In this document: positions 21,839-29,841 of the stretch, piece after piece
Layout of the letters: each line of letters opens with the position of its first letter
How positions within the stretch are numbered: position 1 is the stretch's first letter
IMG/VR virus record: IMGVR_UViG_3300009149_000062
Coordinates: 1 to 45,988 of that record
Direction: 5' to 3' (one strand)
From: a virus
DNA: 45,988 nucleotides
The notes under the pieces: generated by a model
What the model was told of the DNA's origin: nothing
The model's input: the letters and a program-made list of their open reading frames with translations, nothing else
Databases searched by the model: none
Position numbers and translations under genes: made by a program

Positions 21839-21855
21839 AAATCTCTATGAGATTT
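21839..21855 (+). terminator. Short AU-rich hairpin after the decoration gene
   Basis: AAATCTC (21839-21845) pairs with GAGATTT (21849-21855) around a 3-nt loop, followed by ATTTTG. It is weak; it could attenuate transcription or stabilise the mRNA 3' end. Confidence 0.3.
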
Positions 21856-21901
21856 ATTTTGTATTGGTTTCGAGAGGGACTAAATTTGGAAGGAAATTAA
21901 A

Positions 21902-22084
21902 TTGGATGGAACGAAACACCATGTACATGTTAGAGTTATTGATTGGGGGTACCAAAAATTACTACCGACCCACGCAGGAAAGGCCGGCAGGATGTTACGA
22001 AGAGGTAAGGCCATAGTGTATCGGAAACATCCATTTACTATAAGAATAAAAAAAGTAGTTCCTAAAGAACTGATAGGGAGGTGA
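21902..22084 (+). CDS. Stand-alone PLMP/RRXRR-type mini-protein
   Basis: Protein of 60 residues from TTG 21902 behind GGAAGGAAAT. The segment LLPTHAGKAGRMLRRGKA followed by IVYRKHPFTIRI matches the pattern of the RRXRR/PLMP domain (LMPTxxxKARxLLxxGKA, then V.....PFTIQL). That domain forms the N-terminus of IscB-type and related HNH proteins. No RuvC or HNH part follows; the ORF ends and a capsid-region gene begins 7 nt later. It is highly basic, so nucleic-acid binding is likely. A role in virion assembly is only suggested by position. Confidence 0.7.
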   Translation: MDGTKHHVHVRVIDWGYQKLLPTHAGKAGRMLRRGKAIVYRKHPFTIRIKKVVPKELIGR

Positions 22085-22090
22085 GTTAGT

Positions 22091-22828
22091 ATGGGAAGTA
22101 CATTTCTTACAAAAGTACAAAAAGTAGGAGACATCGAGAAAGGTTTGAGAAAACAATCTTCTTTGAAAAAGAAAGCACAGGACGAAGACGAGGATTCTTT
22201 GAAGTCAGAAATTCTTGAATATATTCAGGAAGTTGGTAGAGTTGACGACAACGATTTAGAAAGTGTATTTGGGGATAACTATGACTTAGAAGAAATTTCA
22301 AACGCTGTTGATGCATTGGTAAATGAAGGGCAAGTAGGGTATGAAGCGATAGAAGAGTCAGAAGGTTCAGGTATGGGAGTTTATTTTGCTTCCAAAAAAA
22401 CAAAACAAGCCACAATTCCTCAAGAGCGATTCTTTTTTAGACACAAACCGGAAAGAAATTTCGGCCAACCAAAGTCTGACGTTGAAAGGGTGATGAATCA
22501 TTATCAAGTTTCAGAAGAAGACGCCGAAAAGATGATTGAAGCTACTCCGATAGAAGAACTGCTTCCAGAAAGAGGTACTGGATTAAAAGAATCTTCTCGA
22601 ATAAAAAGGGCGCAAGATGAAGAAGATGAAGTAGAAGAAGAAAAATGGTATGTAGCAAACTTTAGTGTGAGTTCAGGAATGCCAGATTTCATTAATGCTG
22701 AATGGTTTGATACATTTGAACAAGTAATAAGTCACTTGCAATCAGTTGCAAAAGATTTAGAATCTGGGGAAGAATATACAATCGGAAAGGGTACTCCTGG
22801 GATATCTGATTGGGCTCCTCCTGCGTAG
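22091..22828 (+). CDS. Acidic hypothetical protein, capsid region
   Basis: Protein of 245 residues with GGGAGGTGAG before ATG. A winged-helix-like segment lies at about 38-85 (SEILEYIQEVGRVDDNDLES, then ISNAVDALVNEGQVGYEAI). A second segment is FRHKPERNFGQPKSDVERVM with a short helical domain. Two acidic linkers (AQDEDEDS near 28 and AQDEEDEVEEE near 178) divide the protein into three parts and could be protease-sensitive. Probably a head or packaged protein; family not recognised. Confidence 0.5.
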   Translation: MGSTFLTKVQKVGDIEKGLRKQSSLKKKAQDEDEDSLKSEILEYIQEVGRVDDNDLESVFGDNYDLEEISNAVDALVNEGQVGYEAIEESEGSGMGVYFASKKTKQATIPQERFFFRHKPERNFGQPKSDVERVMNHYQVSEEDAEKMIEATPIEELLPERGTGLKESSRIKRAQDEEDEVEEEKWYVANFSVSSGMPDFINAEWFDTFEQVISHLQSVAKDLESGEEYTIGKGTPGISDWAPPA

Positions 22829-22944
22829 AAGAGGCGTAAGATTGAGAGAATCTAAGTTGAAAGAGTAAGAAGTTAAAATATAAAGTTCAGTCCAGGTAAG
22901 CAAAGTTTCAAAAAATTTATAAAGAAAAGGAGGTGTAAAAAAGA

Positions 22945-23910
22945 ATGAAAAAAGAAGGAAGTGCATATTTACCTGGACGTAAGCCAGGACAACCTGGAAC
23001 AGGATTCGCACAAAAGACTGGTGGATATACATTGAATGATCCTTACACTACATACAACCAAGCCGTTGATAACTCGCAGATTTGGCAGTCTCTGATGAAA
23101 GAGAGTGCAAGACAGGCTTTAGGCGCACAGATGGCTATTCCTATAAGGGAGAAGCTTGACTATCAAGGAATGTGTCGAAGATACTTTGAGATTGATGTTC
23201 TAGCTCAAGGTCAGATAGCACGATATGATAGAGACATCGACGCTTTTGCTACAACTATAAGTAAGCGCGGTGAAGTTATTGAGTTTATTACAGAAGGAAC
23301 ATATGTTTCACCTGAAACATGGGAGATATTTGCGCCTAATGGAATTAGACTTTCTGAGATTCAGCAAAGACGATTTAATGTACTGGACAGGCTTCAAGAG
23401 AAGATAAGAATTGAGATTCAGTTGGAAGAAGATTCGCAGTTCTTAGCTCTTTGTGATACCACTGTTACAGCTAACACGACAAACAACCCCGTACAAACGT
23501 CAACTGCTGGTGTTTCTAAGGCTTTTCTAAGAAAGATTTTTGCGCAGATTATTCAGCATGATCTTCCTGTTTATAGTTTTCTTATGCATCCACTTTCTTA
23601 TACCCATTTACTGAGTTGGGATCGTGACGAAATCGACCCAGTAACTATGAGAGAGATTATAGAGTCCGGATTAAGGGCGCGTCTGTGGGGTGTTGACATC
23701 GTTGTAAGCAGACAGGTTCCTAAGAATACAGTTTTCTGTATGACAGAGCCTAGATTCTTCGGTGTAATGCCTATTAGGACTGACGTTATTTTGATGCCTG
23801 ATGACGAACCTAAACGTGCTCTTATAGCCTATGTTGGTTATGAGAATATTGGAATGACTATTGTTAATTCCAATGGTGTGGCTAAAGGAACTTATACAGG
23901 TTCACCGTAA
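22945..23910 (+). CDS. Major capsid protein (HK97 fold, probable)
   Basis: Protein of 321 residues with AAAGGAGGTG about 11 nt before ATG. The layout follows large-myovirus capsid proteins. A disordered N-terminus of about 60 residues is followed by a long helical segment with LDYQGMCRRYFEIDVLAQGQ and then the FITEGTYVSPETWEIFA block. Next are an HPLSYTHLLSWDRDEIDP helix and a C-terminal beta region (VVSRQVPKNTVFCMTEPRFFGVMPIRTDV). A strong terminator follows, as expected for a highly expressed gene. The assignment rests on pattern and position. Confidence 0.8.
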   Translation: MKKEGSAYLPGRKPGQPGTGFAQKTGGYTLNDPYTTYNQAVDNSQIWQSLMKESARQALGAQMAIPIREKLDYQGMCRRYFEIDVLAQGQIARYDRDIDAFATTISKRGEVIEFITEGTYVSPETWEIFAPNGIRLSEIQQRRFNVLDRLQEKIRIEIQLEEDSQFLALCDTTVTANTTNNPVQTSTAGVSKAFLRKIFAQIIQHDLPVYSFLMHPLSYTHLLSWDRDEIDPVTMREIIESGLRARLWGVDIVVSRQVPKNTVFCMTEPRFFGVMPIRTDVILMPDDEPKRALIAYVGYENIGMTIVNSNGVAKGTYTGSP

Positions 23911-23918
23911 GAGTAAAT

Positions 23919-23943
23919 AGGGAGGGATTTTATATCCCTCCCT
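23919..23943 (+). terminator. Rho-independent terminator after the capsid gene
   Basis: AGGGAGGGAT (23919-23928) pairs perfectly with ATCCCTCCCT (23934-23943) around a 5-nt loop, followed by TTAATT. It begins 9 nt after the capsid stop. Confidence 0.85.
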
Positions 23944-23972
23944 TTAATTCCTTTAATCAGAAAGGAGTAAAA

Positions 23973-24251
23973 TTGTCAAAAAAAGAGTCCCGCGAAGTAA
24001 ATAGAAGTCAAGTAAAGGAAACGCTCTTGTTAACTTCAGTTCAAGAAGCCGTTAACGATACTTTTAATCGCATGAGAGGAAGAATTTACAATGTGATTGA
24101 GGCAAGTTTTTCAGACTCCAAGCGCGCAGAATCCATGAAGGCTTTAGTTCGAGATATTACAGGGGATGCCTGGAATGATCTCCCTGTTATTATTTTTAAA
24201 GTTATGCAAAGAACTTCCGAATCAAAGGAGGAAAAAAGTGAAAATAAATAG
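23973..24251 (+). CDS. Hypothetical protein
   Basis: Protein of 92 residues from TTG 23973 behind AAAGGAG. Predicted all helical: VQEAVNDTFNRMRGRIYNVIEAS and a second helix with MKALVRDITGDAWNDL. Polar, with a Glu/Lys/Ser tail. It overlaps the next gene by 14 nt. No family recognised; it may be a small head or assembly factor. Confidence 0.5.
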   Translation: MSKKESREVNRSQVKETLLLTSVQEAVNDTFNRMRGRIYNVIEASFSDSKRAESMKALVRDITGDAWNDLPVIIFKVMQRTSESKEEKSENK

Positions 24252-24834
24252 AACCGGAAATTTGATTATTGCAGAAAAAGGTTATGAGGTAACTATTGAT
24301 GATTTGGGCAGTCACTCTATTATAGTTACTTCTTATGAGCCTTTTGATTTGTCTAGGTTTAGGGAAGAGGATGTTGAGAATTCAAAATCATTAAGTGCAT
24401 CTTTTAAAGAGGGGTGGCTTTTAGATTACAAAGAGGGTATGGATTTACCAGAACCCCCAAAAGAAATAAAGCGTGGAATAAAAAAGATTCCAAAAGCTGA
24501 AGATGTTGGAGCCTTTACACGTGCAAATATTAAAATTACAAAAGAAAAGAAAACAGCCCACTCTACTCCAGCCTATAAATACGAATCGAAGATAGACAAA
24601 TCTGTTTTCGAAAAAATAGAGCAAGGAAAAGTTGCATCGCGCCAAGCAAAGATTGAAGATCAAGAAAGAATTTTAAAAGCTGTAAAAGAAGATGAAGAGA
24701 TAAATGCTTCCATATCCAGAGGATCGAAAGAAATTCCAACCCCAAAAGATTTTCGAGTTAATGGAAAGAGAGTTGAAAAAGATTATCAACTTCCCAAAAC
24801 TGAAGTAAGAACTAAACCTATGGCGGAGAAATAA
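24238..24834 (+). CDS. Hypothetical protein
   Basis: Protein of 198 residues. GTG 24238 is chosen because GGAGGAAAAAA lies just upstream; the longer frame from 24166 would run inside the previous gene. The first 45 residues are beta-like (NLIIAEKGYEVTIDDLGSHS). After residue 75 the chain becomes Lys/Glu/Pro-rich and probably disordered or helical. No family recognised. It ends 1 nt before the next ATG. Confidence 0.5.
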   Translation: MKINRTGNLIIAEKGYEVTIDDLGSHSIIVTSYEPFDLSRFREEDVENSKSLSASFKEGWLLDYKEGMDLPEPPKEIKRGIKKIPKAEDVGAFTRANIKITKEKKTAHSTPAYKYESKIDKSVFEKIEQGKVASRQAKIEDQERILKAVKEDEEINASISRGSKEIPTPKDFRVNGKRVEKDYQLPKTEVRTKPMAEK

Positions 24835-25548
24835 ATGTTTTCTCGAATAAAGACGATTTTTTTTAGTTTTATTCTCTTTGTCATATCTCTTTTTGTTATT
24901 TTCTTTATTTACAAAACTTGGTCCCAATCTAGAGAAATACAACGACTAAGAACTGATCTTTATCGTATTCGAGTTTTAGACGCCAACACCGTTTTAGTTG
25001 CTTCCCAAAAATTTAAATTTGATGACGCCAAAATACGACTTCAGGCAGATTTAATTGGTCATTACAAAAAAGTAATCTTTAACTTTGAAAATGCAACACA
25101 AGAAACGATTTTTGCAGACAGTGTTATTCGTTATCGAGTTTCTTTTGATAAAAAAGAAGGAGCAACCCGTGTATCCGGGTACACACTTACCAGCCCACCC
25201 TTTGCTTATGTAGAAGTCGAGAAAGACCCCCTTAAACTTAGTTTAGAAATAAGAAAAGAAGGTAAAGATTTTTACACTTCTGTTTTATTTTCTTCCGATT
25301 CAACTTTAAAAATTGACGATTTAAAAGTAAAATATTCTGGCTTTGAAGAGGGAAGAAGTTTCTTTAGTTGGTGTTACAAGGTAGGATACTCAAGTTTGAT
25401 AAGTGATTTTGATAATGTTGATTTGTCAAAATTTGACATCGGTATAGGTACCAGATTTGGTTCCTTTATTTTCTTGCCGGCAATTGGAATTCCGGAGAAT
25501 TTTAATTTTAAGAAGACTAGAATTAATGTTTCTATCATAAAAATTTAA
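24835..25548 (+). CDS. Membrane-anchored hypothetical protein
   Basis: Protein of 237 residues. A single N-terminal membrane segment (about 7-27: TIFFSFILFVISLFVIFFIY) is followed by a short coiled coil (REIQRLRTDLYRI). The remainder is a beta-rich domain that would face the periplasm. It is placed directly before the lysis cassette, so a role in envelope disruption or export is possible. It lacks a lipobox or spanin-like proline-rich region. No family recognised. Confidence 0.5.
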   Translation: MFSRIKTIFFSFILFVISLFVIFFIYKTWSQSREIQRLRTDLYRIRVLDANTVLVASQKFKFDDAKIRLQADLIGHYKKVIFNFENATQETIFADSVIRYRVSFDKKEGATRVSGYTLTSPPFAYVEVEKDPLKLSLEIRKEGKDFYTSVLFSSDSTLKIDDLKVKYSGFEEGRSFFSWCYKVGYSSLISDFDNVDLSKFDIGIGTRFGSFIFLPAIGIPENFNFKKTRINVSIIKI

Positions 25549-25561
25549 AAAGAGATGGGGA

Positions 25562-25981
25562 GTGATGAGCAACGGAAATGGAAATAATGATAAGGTTAAA
25601 CAAGAGACTGTGCGGGTCAAGGTCGAAAGATTAGAGGAAGTAACGGGGCAATTATCAAAAGATGTATCAAACCTAAAAGTAGAACAAGCAACACTATGTG
25701 CGGATATAAAACACATGGGGATCGATATACACGAGAGCACTAAATCAGTTGAGAATCTATGTAAAACGATAGGAGACTTTAAAGATGATAATGCTAAAAC
25801 AATAGTGCAAAATGCTTTTAGTCTTGGGAGATTAACAGGACAGATGAAATTTGTATGGGCAATTATTGTACTTCTTTTGACTGGAATTACACTGTTAGGA
25901 TTCAATTCCTTTCAGACAAAAAACATATTACAAAATAATCACGTTAGATTAGAAGCAAAGGAGGATATGAGTGGAAAGTAA
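25562..25981 (+). CDS. XhlA-like coiled-coil membrane protein, lysis cassette
   Basis: Protein of 139 residues, starting at GTG 25562 or more likely the adjacent ATG 25565, behind ATGGGGAG. A coiled coil covers about 15-80 (VERLEEVTGQLSKDVSNL), followed by one transmembrane helix (about 97-117: FVWAIIVLLLTGITLLGF). This is the plan of XhlA/hemolysin-type accessory lysis proteins. It overlaps the holin-like gene, with the amidase next. Confidence 0.6.
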   Translation: MMSNGNGNNDKVKQETVRVKVERLEEVTGQLSKDVSNLKVEQATLCADIKHMGIDIHESTKSVENLCKTIGDFKDDNAKTIVQNAFSLGRLTGQMKFVWAIIVLLLTGITLLGFNSFQTKNILQNNHVRLEAKEDMSGK

Positions 25982-26231
25982 AAATTTTAAAGAATCGGTA
26001 AAACAATTTCCTGTATCTGTAGTTGACTTTGTAAGTAATTTATTTAGTATGGGAAAGTCGCGCAAATTTATAGGAGCCACTATTGTAACTTTTATGGTTT
26101 GGTTTAAAGGATTACCTTTATGTACGACTGTAAATGAGTTTGCAATATGTATGTCGATAGTTGCTGGCGTTTGGATGGGTGTAGGTTTTACAGCAGCGTG
26201 GGAAAGAAAGACAAACGGGGGTAAGAAATAG
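25971..26231 (+). CDS. Holin-like protein
   Basis: Protein of 86 residues from GTG 25971 behind AAAGGAGGA. It has two membrane segments (about 33-49 and 57-77) with a short Cys-containing loop, and a charged C-terminus (WERKTNGGKK). Size, topology and place directly before an amidase support a holin. Which of this and the previous protein forms the lethal hole cannot be told. Its TAG overlaps an ATA that may start the amidase. Confidence 0.65.
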   Translation: MESKNFKESVKQFPVSVVDFVSNLFSMGKSRKFIGATIVTFMVWFKGLPLCTTVNEFAICMSIVAGVWMGVGFTAAWERKTNGGKK

Positions 26232-26296
26232 GAAATTTTCATTACGGATTATTAAAAAACCAGTTTAAAAAGGCGCGTTCATCTAAAATACAAATA

Positions 26297-26851
26297 GTGA
26301 ACGCTATTGATGATTTAGAGTGGCATCCTACAAGGAAATGGGATATACGAAAGATTGATAAGGTTGATACTGTTGTTTTGCATACTTCGGATACTTACGC
26401 AACTTTAGAACAAATTAATCACTACGATATTGGGCCGAATCATATTTCAAAAAAGGGATGTCCTCATTTTACGTACCACTTTCATATTACATATCCAAAC
26501 GGAATGATATATCAAGCAAATAGGTTAACTGATATAGTGTGGCATGCGAAGGGAGCAAATACAAGGGGGATAGGTATTGCCCTTCAGGGCAAATTTTTTT
26601 GCTTTAAAAGAACCGGAAATTTTGAGCAATATTCTCACTCTTCCTTAGGAGAAAAACAGACGAGAGTAGACCCATCGGATGCCCAAATAGTTTCAACTAT
26701 ACAGTTGTTAGATTATTTAAAATTTGAAGTTTCAACGATAACGAGATTTTTAGGACATTGTAATGTGAGTCCAATAACGAGAAAATGTGATCCAGGAGAT
26801 ACAGCATATTATTTGTTACAAGTTTATAAAACGGTTGAAGGAATAAAATAA
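26297..26851 (+). CDS. N-acetylmuramoyl-L-alanine amidase (endolysin)
   Basis: Protein of 184 residues in the Amidase_2/PGRP family. Zinc ligands are expected at H29 (VVLHTSD), H154 (LGHCNVSP) and C164 (RKCDPG), with Y60 in HFTYHFHI as in T7 lysozyme. It cleaves the bond between muramic acid and L-alanine in peptidoglycan. No signal peptide, so holin-dependent release is expected. GTG 26297 lacks a ribosome binding site. The frame is open for 23 more codons to an ATA at 26228 that sits 7 nt after GGGGG and overlaps the holin stop. Confidence 0.9.
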   Translation: MNAIDDLEWHPTRKWDIRKIDKVDTVVLHTSDTYATLEQINHYDIGPNHISKKGCPHFTYHFHITYPNGMIYQANRLTDIVWHAKGANTRGIGIALQGKFFCFKRTGNFEQYSHSSLGEKQTRVDPSDAQIVSTIQLLDYLKFEVSTITRFLGHCNVSPITRKCDPGDTAYYLLQVYKTVEGIK

Positions 26852-26989
26852 ATGGCATTAACGATATCTATAGAAGGTAAAGGTGTTATTGCTAATGCTG
26901 ACGCCACCCCAGATACAGCAATGGCTGGCAGTCTCTGGGATGAATTAGGTGGCGGGACGATTAAACCCGGAAGACCAAAGGGGGGGTAA
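26852..26989 (+). CDS. Small hypothetical virion-type protein
   Basis: Protein of 45 residues from ATG 26852, immediately after the amidase stop. Sequence MALTISIEGKGVIANADATP then DTAMAGSLWDELGGGTIKPG. The ISIEGKGVIANAD...WDELGGG pattern looks like the first 40 residues of a structural protein, here cut short with a Gly/Lys/Pro-rich end. It may be a real mini-protein or a truncated relic. GAAGGAATAA lies upstream as a weak ribosome binding site. Confidence 0.5.
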   Translation: MALTISIEGKGVIANADATPDTAMAGSLWDELGGGTIKPGRPKGG

Positions 26990-26990
26990 T

Positions 26991-27272
26991 ATGGATTTTA
27001 ATCCTTATAAAAAATATGGGGTAATGTCGGATATTGGGGAGCCTATAGAACTAGGTTTTGATTATGAGGTTGTTGCTTCTGACTGGAAAGATATCGAAGG
27101 GTTAATAGAGGGGATGAAAAAAGCTTGTGCGAAATATGGTGTGTACATTTACGACCACCCGGGTTTTGAAGGAACGGATATGTTTGGGTTGGTTGTGATT
27201 AATAAACAATTGAATGAAAAAGATTTAAAAAGACTTGATGAAAAAGAATATCGAGAGAGAACGGAGGAGTAA
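26991..27272 (+). CDS. Hypothetical protein with NPY-type N-terminus
   Basis: Protein of 93 residues from ATG 26991, behind a GGGGGGG run. Begins MDFNPYKKYG, similar to the MSWNPYGR beginning of two small proteins at 30898 and 31182. The rest is mixed alpha/beta with a KACAKYGVYIYDHPGFEGTD segment and a charged C-terminus. No family recognised. Confidence 0.55.
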   Translation: MDFNPYKKYGVMSDIGEPIELGFDYEVVASDWKDIEGLIEGMKKACAKYGVYIYDHPGFEGTDMFGLVVINKQLNEKDLKRLDEKEYRERTEE

Positions 27273-27275
27273 TTT

Positions 27276-28082
27276 ATGCAATACATTTATAGGGGACAAC
27301 CAGAAAGAATTTACACGACTTATAAAAATGCTGCTGGCGTAGCAACTACTCCTGTCGACCCAGGAGTAACTGTACGCTTTCAAGATGATACCATTGTAAC
27401 AGATTCAGACGGTGTAAGTTTAAATAATGTAACTCCCACTGTTGTATCGGGCTCAACCGGTGTTTACTATTTGGATATTAAATTAAGAACAGATGCGTCT
27501 TTTGGTTACTACGGCGCTTTTTGGAGTGGAACAATTGAAGAAGAATATACATACCAAGAAGTTCCTCAAGTTTTTAGAGTTGTAAGTACAAAAATTTCAA
27601 TCAAAGAAGCTGTTTTAGTAAGAGGAATGAGAGACAAATTACTCATGCAACCGGGAATAAATCAATACCAAGATAAATTTCCAGATGAAGACGCCGAATT
27701 ACGAACATATGTTCAAAATTCGATAGACCAATTTAATTTCTTCCCGCCCATGGTGACTTCGTATAGTGCAAGTACTTTACCAGAACAATATTTTGGATTG
27801 ATTGAGCTTGGTGGTGTCATTTGGGGGTTGATTGGATTGTCAATTTTGGAAGCCGGGAAACATTTTACTTATTCCGATAATGGAATTTCTATAGGAAGAG
27901 ACAGAAGTGGAAAGTATTCAGGAATTTGGGGGCCTTTACTAACTGCATATCTATCGATGTTAGAGAAAACGAAAAAGGTTATGGCTTTATCGAGTCTACG
28001 AATGGAGGGTCAGTTCTCAAGTACGGTGGGATATCCCAGATCTCTTGACCGAGCTCTTCGTGGAGTTCGTAAGTGGTTCTAA
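27276..28082 (+). CDS. Neck/head-tail connector-type structural protein
   Basis: Protein of 268 residues. Residues 1-105 form a beta-sandwich-like domain (YIYRGQPERIYTTYKN...TGVYYLDIKL). Residues 105-268 are helical, with the pattern FPDEDAELRTYVQNSIDQFN, a GLIELGGVIWGLIGLSILEAG helix and a C-terminal basic RALRGVRKWF. The position before further neck proteins and the sheath supports a connector or neck role. A homing endonuclease gene separates it from the next structural gene. Confidence 0.5.
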   Translation: MQYIYRGQPERIYTTYKNAAGVATTPVDPGVTVRFQDDTIVTDSDGVSLNNVTPTVVSGSTGVYYLDIKLRTDASFGYYGAFWSGTIEEEYTYQEVPQVFRVVSTKISIKEAVLVRGMRDKLLMQPGINQYQDKFPDEDAELRTYVQNSIDQFNFFPPMVTSYSASTLPEQYFGLIELGGVIWGLIGLSILEAGKHFTYSDNGISIGRDRSGKYSGIWGPLLTAYLSMLEKTKKVMALSSLRMEGQFSSTVGYPRSLDRALRGVRKWF

Positions 28083-28156
28083 TATAACGAGTTAACTAAT
28101 GAAACTTAGAAATCGCTTTAAATATTTAACTAAGATAACTTAAAGGAAAATCTAAG

Positions 28157-28969
28157 ATGAGTGAGGTAAAGAGAAAACATAGTCTTAAAGGGAAAACATA
28201 CGAAGAGATTTATGGCTCCGAAGAGGCTAAACAACAAAAAGAGAGACGAAGTCGAAGTCACATGGGTAAGAAACTTTCTGAAGAGACGAAGAGGAAGCTT
28301 TCTTTAAACGCTCCTTGGAGAGGTAAACCTTCCCCTAATCGTAAACCACCCGTTACTGTAACTTGTCTTAATTGTGGTAAGAAATTTGATTTGGTGCCCT
28401 GGAAAGCAAAAGGGAGAAAGTATTGTTCCAAAAAATGTCAGCATGAGCATCTAGTTCCTCATAACAAAGGAAAAGGTGTTTATATAAAATGTGCTTACTG
28501 TGGAAAGGAATTTTGGAGACCACGAAAATTAAAAACCCAAATCCATTGTAGTATTGAATGTAAAAAAGAAGATCATCGTGAAGTCCGAATTTGTAAAGGT
28601 TGTGGGAAAGAATTTGAAATAGAAAAGTTTAGGAAAAGAGCTTTCTGTAGTTTTGAATGTTTTAGCAAGTGGAACAAAGCAGAGAATCATTATAATTGGA
28701 ATGGTGGTACAGGTAATGAACCTTACCCATTTGAATTTAATAAAGAATTGAAAGAACAAATTAAGAACAGAGACGACTACACCTGTCAAAAATGTGGAAG
28801 TAGAGAGAAATTAGCTGTGCATCATATGGACTATAATAAAAAGAATTGTGACCCAAGTAATTTAATAACTTTATGCAATAAATGTAATGCTTCAGTAAAT
28901 GTGAAAAGAATATTTTGGTTAGGATACTTTACAAGAATGTTGGAAGAAAGATTGAAGGAGTTAGAATAA
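28157..28969 (+). CDS. HNH homing endonuclease with zinc ribbons
   Basis: Protein of 270 residues. A NUMOD3-like DNA-binding region at about 10-60 (GKTYEEIYGSEEAKQQ, HMGKKLSEETKRKLS) is followed by three Cys4-type zinc ribbons (CLNCGKKF near 73, CAYCGKEF near 112, CKGCGKEFE near 147). An HNH nuclease core follows (DDYTCQKCGSREKLAVHHMD, DPSNLITLCNKC). It is a mobile gene that cuts DNA and spreads by recombination. It sits cleanly between structural genes with no coding overlap before it and a 1-nt gap after. Confidence 0.93.
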   Translation: MSEVKRKHSLKGKTYEEIYGSEEAKQQKERRSRSHMGKKLSEETKRKLSLNAPWRGKPSPNRKPPVTVTCLNCGKKFDLVPWKAKGRKYCSKKCQHEHLVPHNKGKGVYIKCAYCGKEFWRPRKLKTQIHCSIECKKEDHREVRICKGCGKEFEIEKFRKRAFCSFECFSKWNKAENHYNWNGGTGNEPYPFEFNKELKEQIKNRDDYTCQKCGSREKLAVHHMDYNKKNCDPSNLITLCNKCNASVNVKRIFWLGYFTRMLEERLKELE

Positions 28970-28970
28970 T

Positions 28971-29795
28971 TTGAGCCAAATAACGGACGATTATTACCAA
29001 ATGGTGGACCCGGAGATTCTCGCTTACATAGCGGAATCTCACAAAACCCAGTTACTCCAAGGAGGAGAACCGGTTTACCTCTTTCAAAGGAAGTCTTCTG
29101 GGTCTAGCATTCCCTTAGCCACTATTTCTTCTTGGGATGAAACAGGAAATCAATATGCAAAAACTATTTGGACAAGCGGCCTTAATCACCCAGATTTAAG
29201 ATTTTGGAGCAACGATACTCAAGTTGGAGTGCGTGTTTTTATTGATGATGTAGAACAAACAAGACTCGATGGAGAGATAGACGAAGTACAAACAAATGAA
29301 TTTATTGTAACGGTCGAAACAGACAAGGCTGTTAAAATTGTTCTTCCCGAAGGGTACGACCCGTCTGGGAGTGTAGTAAAGTACTCTTATACAACTAGAT
29401 GTGCTTGTGTTGAAGAAGATAGAAATGAACCCAATATGCAATGTGATATTTGTTACGGTACGGGATGGGAAGGTGGATTTAATTTATATACTTGTGATGC
29501 TACTGATTATGTTCTATTAAATCAGATTTTAGTACGATTTCCTAAGGTTGAAGAGGATTTACAAATAAATACTGAGGGTTTAGTTATGGTTCGAGCAACG
29601 AGACACTGGACACTACCAACCCCGCGAGTTAACGATCGTGATTTGATAGTAGGAACTACGGGAAACAACGAAAATATTATCTTTAGAGTAAAGAATTGGA
29701 ACGATTCTAGACTTCGCGGAAACCTACTTCATCAAGAGTTTGATACGGATAGATTGAACCTTACAGATATTGTGTATAAGTTGTTAGATTTATAA
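28971..29795 (+). CDS. Neck/head-completion structural protein with zinc knuckle
   Basis: Protein of 274 residues from TTG 28971, with AAGGAG in the 3' end of the endonuclease gene. It is beta-rich. Around residue 142-162 it carries RCACVEED and then MQCDICYGTGWEGG, a four-Cys zinc-binding pattern with a DnaJ-like CxxCxGTG half. Proteins of this kind occur in neck regions of large myoviruses, but the assignment is by position and composition. Because its ribosome binding site lies in the endonuclease gene, insertion must have kept translation intact. Confidence 0.5.
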   Translation: MSQITDDYYQMVDPEILAYIAESHKTQLLQGGEPVYLFQRKSSGSSIPLATISSWDETGNQYAKTIWTSGLNHPDLRFWSNDTQVGVRVFIDDVEQTRLDGEIDEVQTNEFIVTVETDKAVKIVLPEGYDPSGSVVKYSYTTRCACVEEDRNEPNMQCDICYGTGWEGGFNLYTCDATDYVLLNQILVRFPKVEEDLQINTEGLVMVRATRHWTLPTPRVNDRDLIVGTTGNNENIIFRVKNWNDSRLRGNLLHQEFDTDRLNLTDIVYKLLDL

Positions 29796-29841
29796 TTTAT
29801 GTTAGAATTATTTAGTAAAAAACACGATAATTAAATAGAAT

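Noticed and set aside
22829-22944. Extra gene or terminator in the gap before the capsid gene
   Set aside because: Only a short 5-bp hairpin (AGATT/AATCT) and an A-rich leader are visible; nothing convincing.
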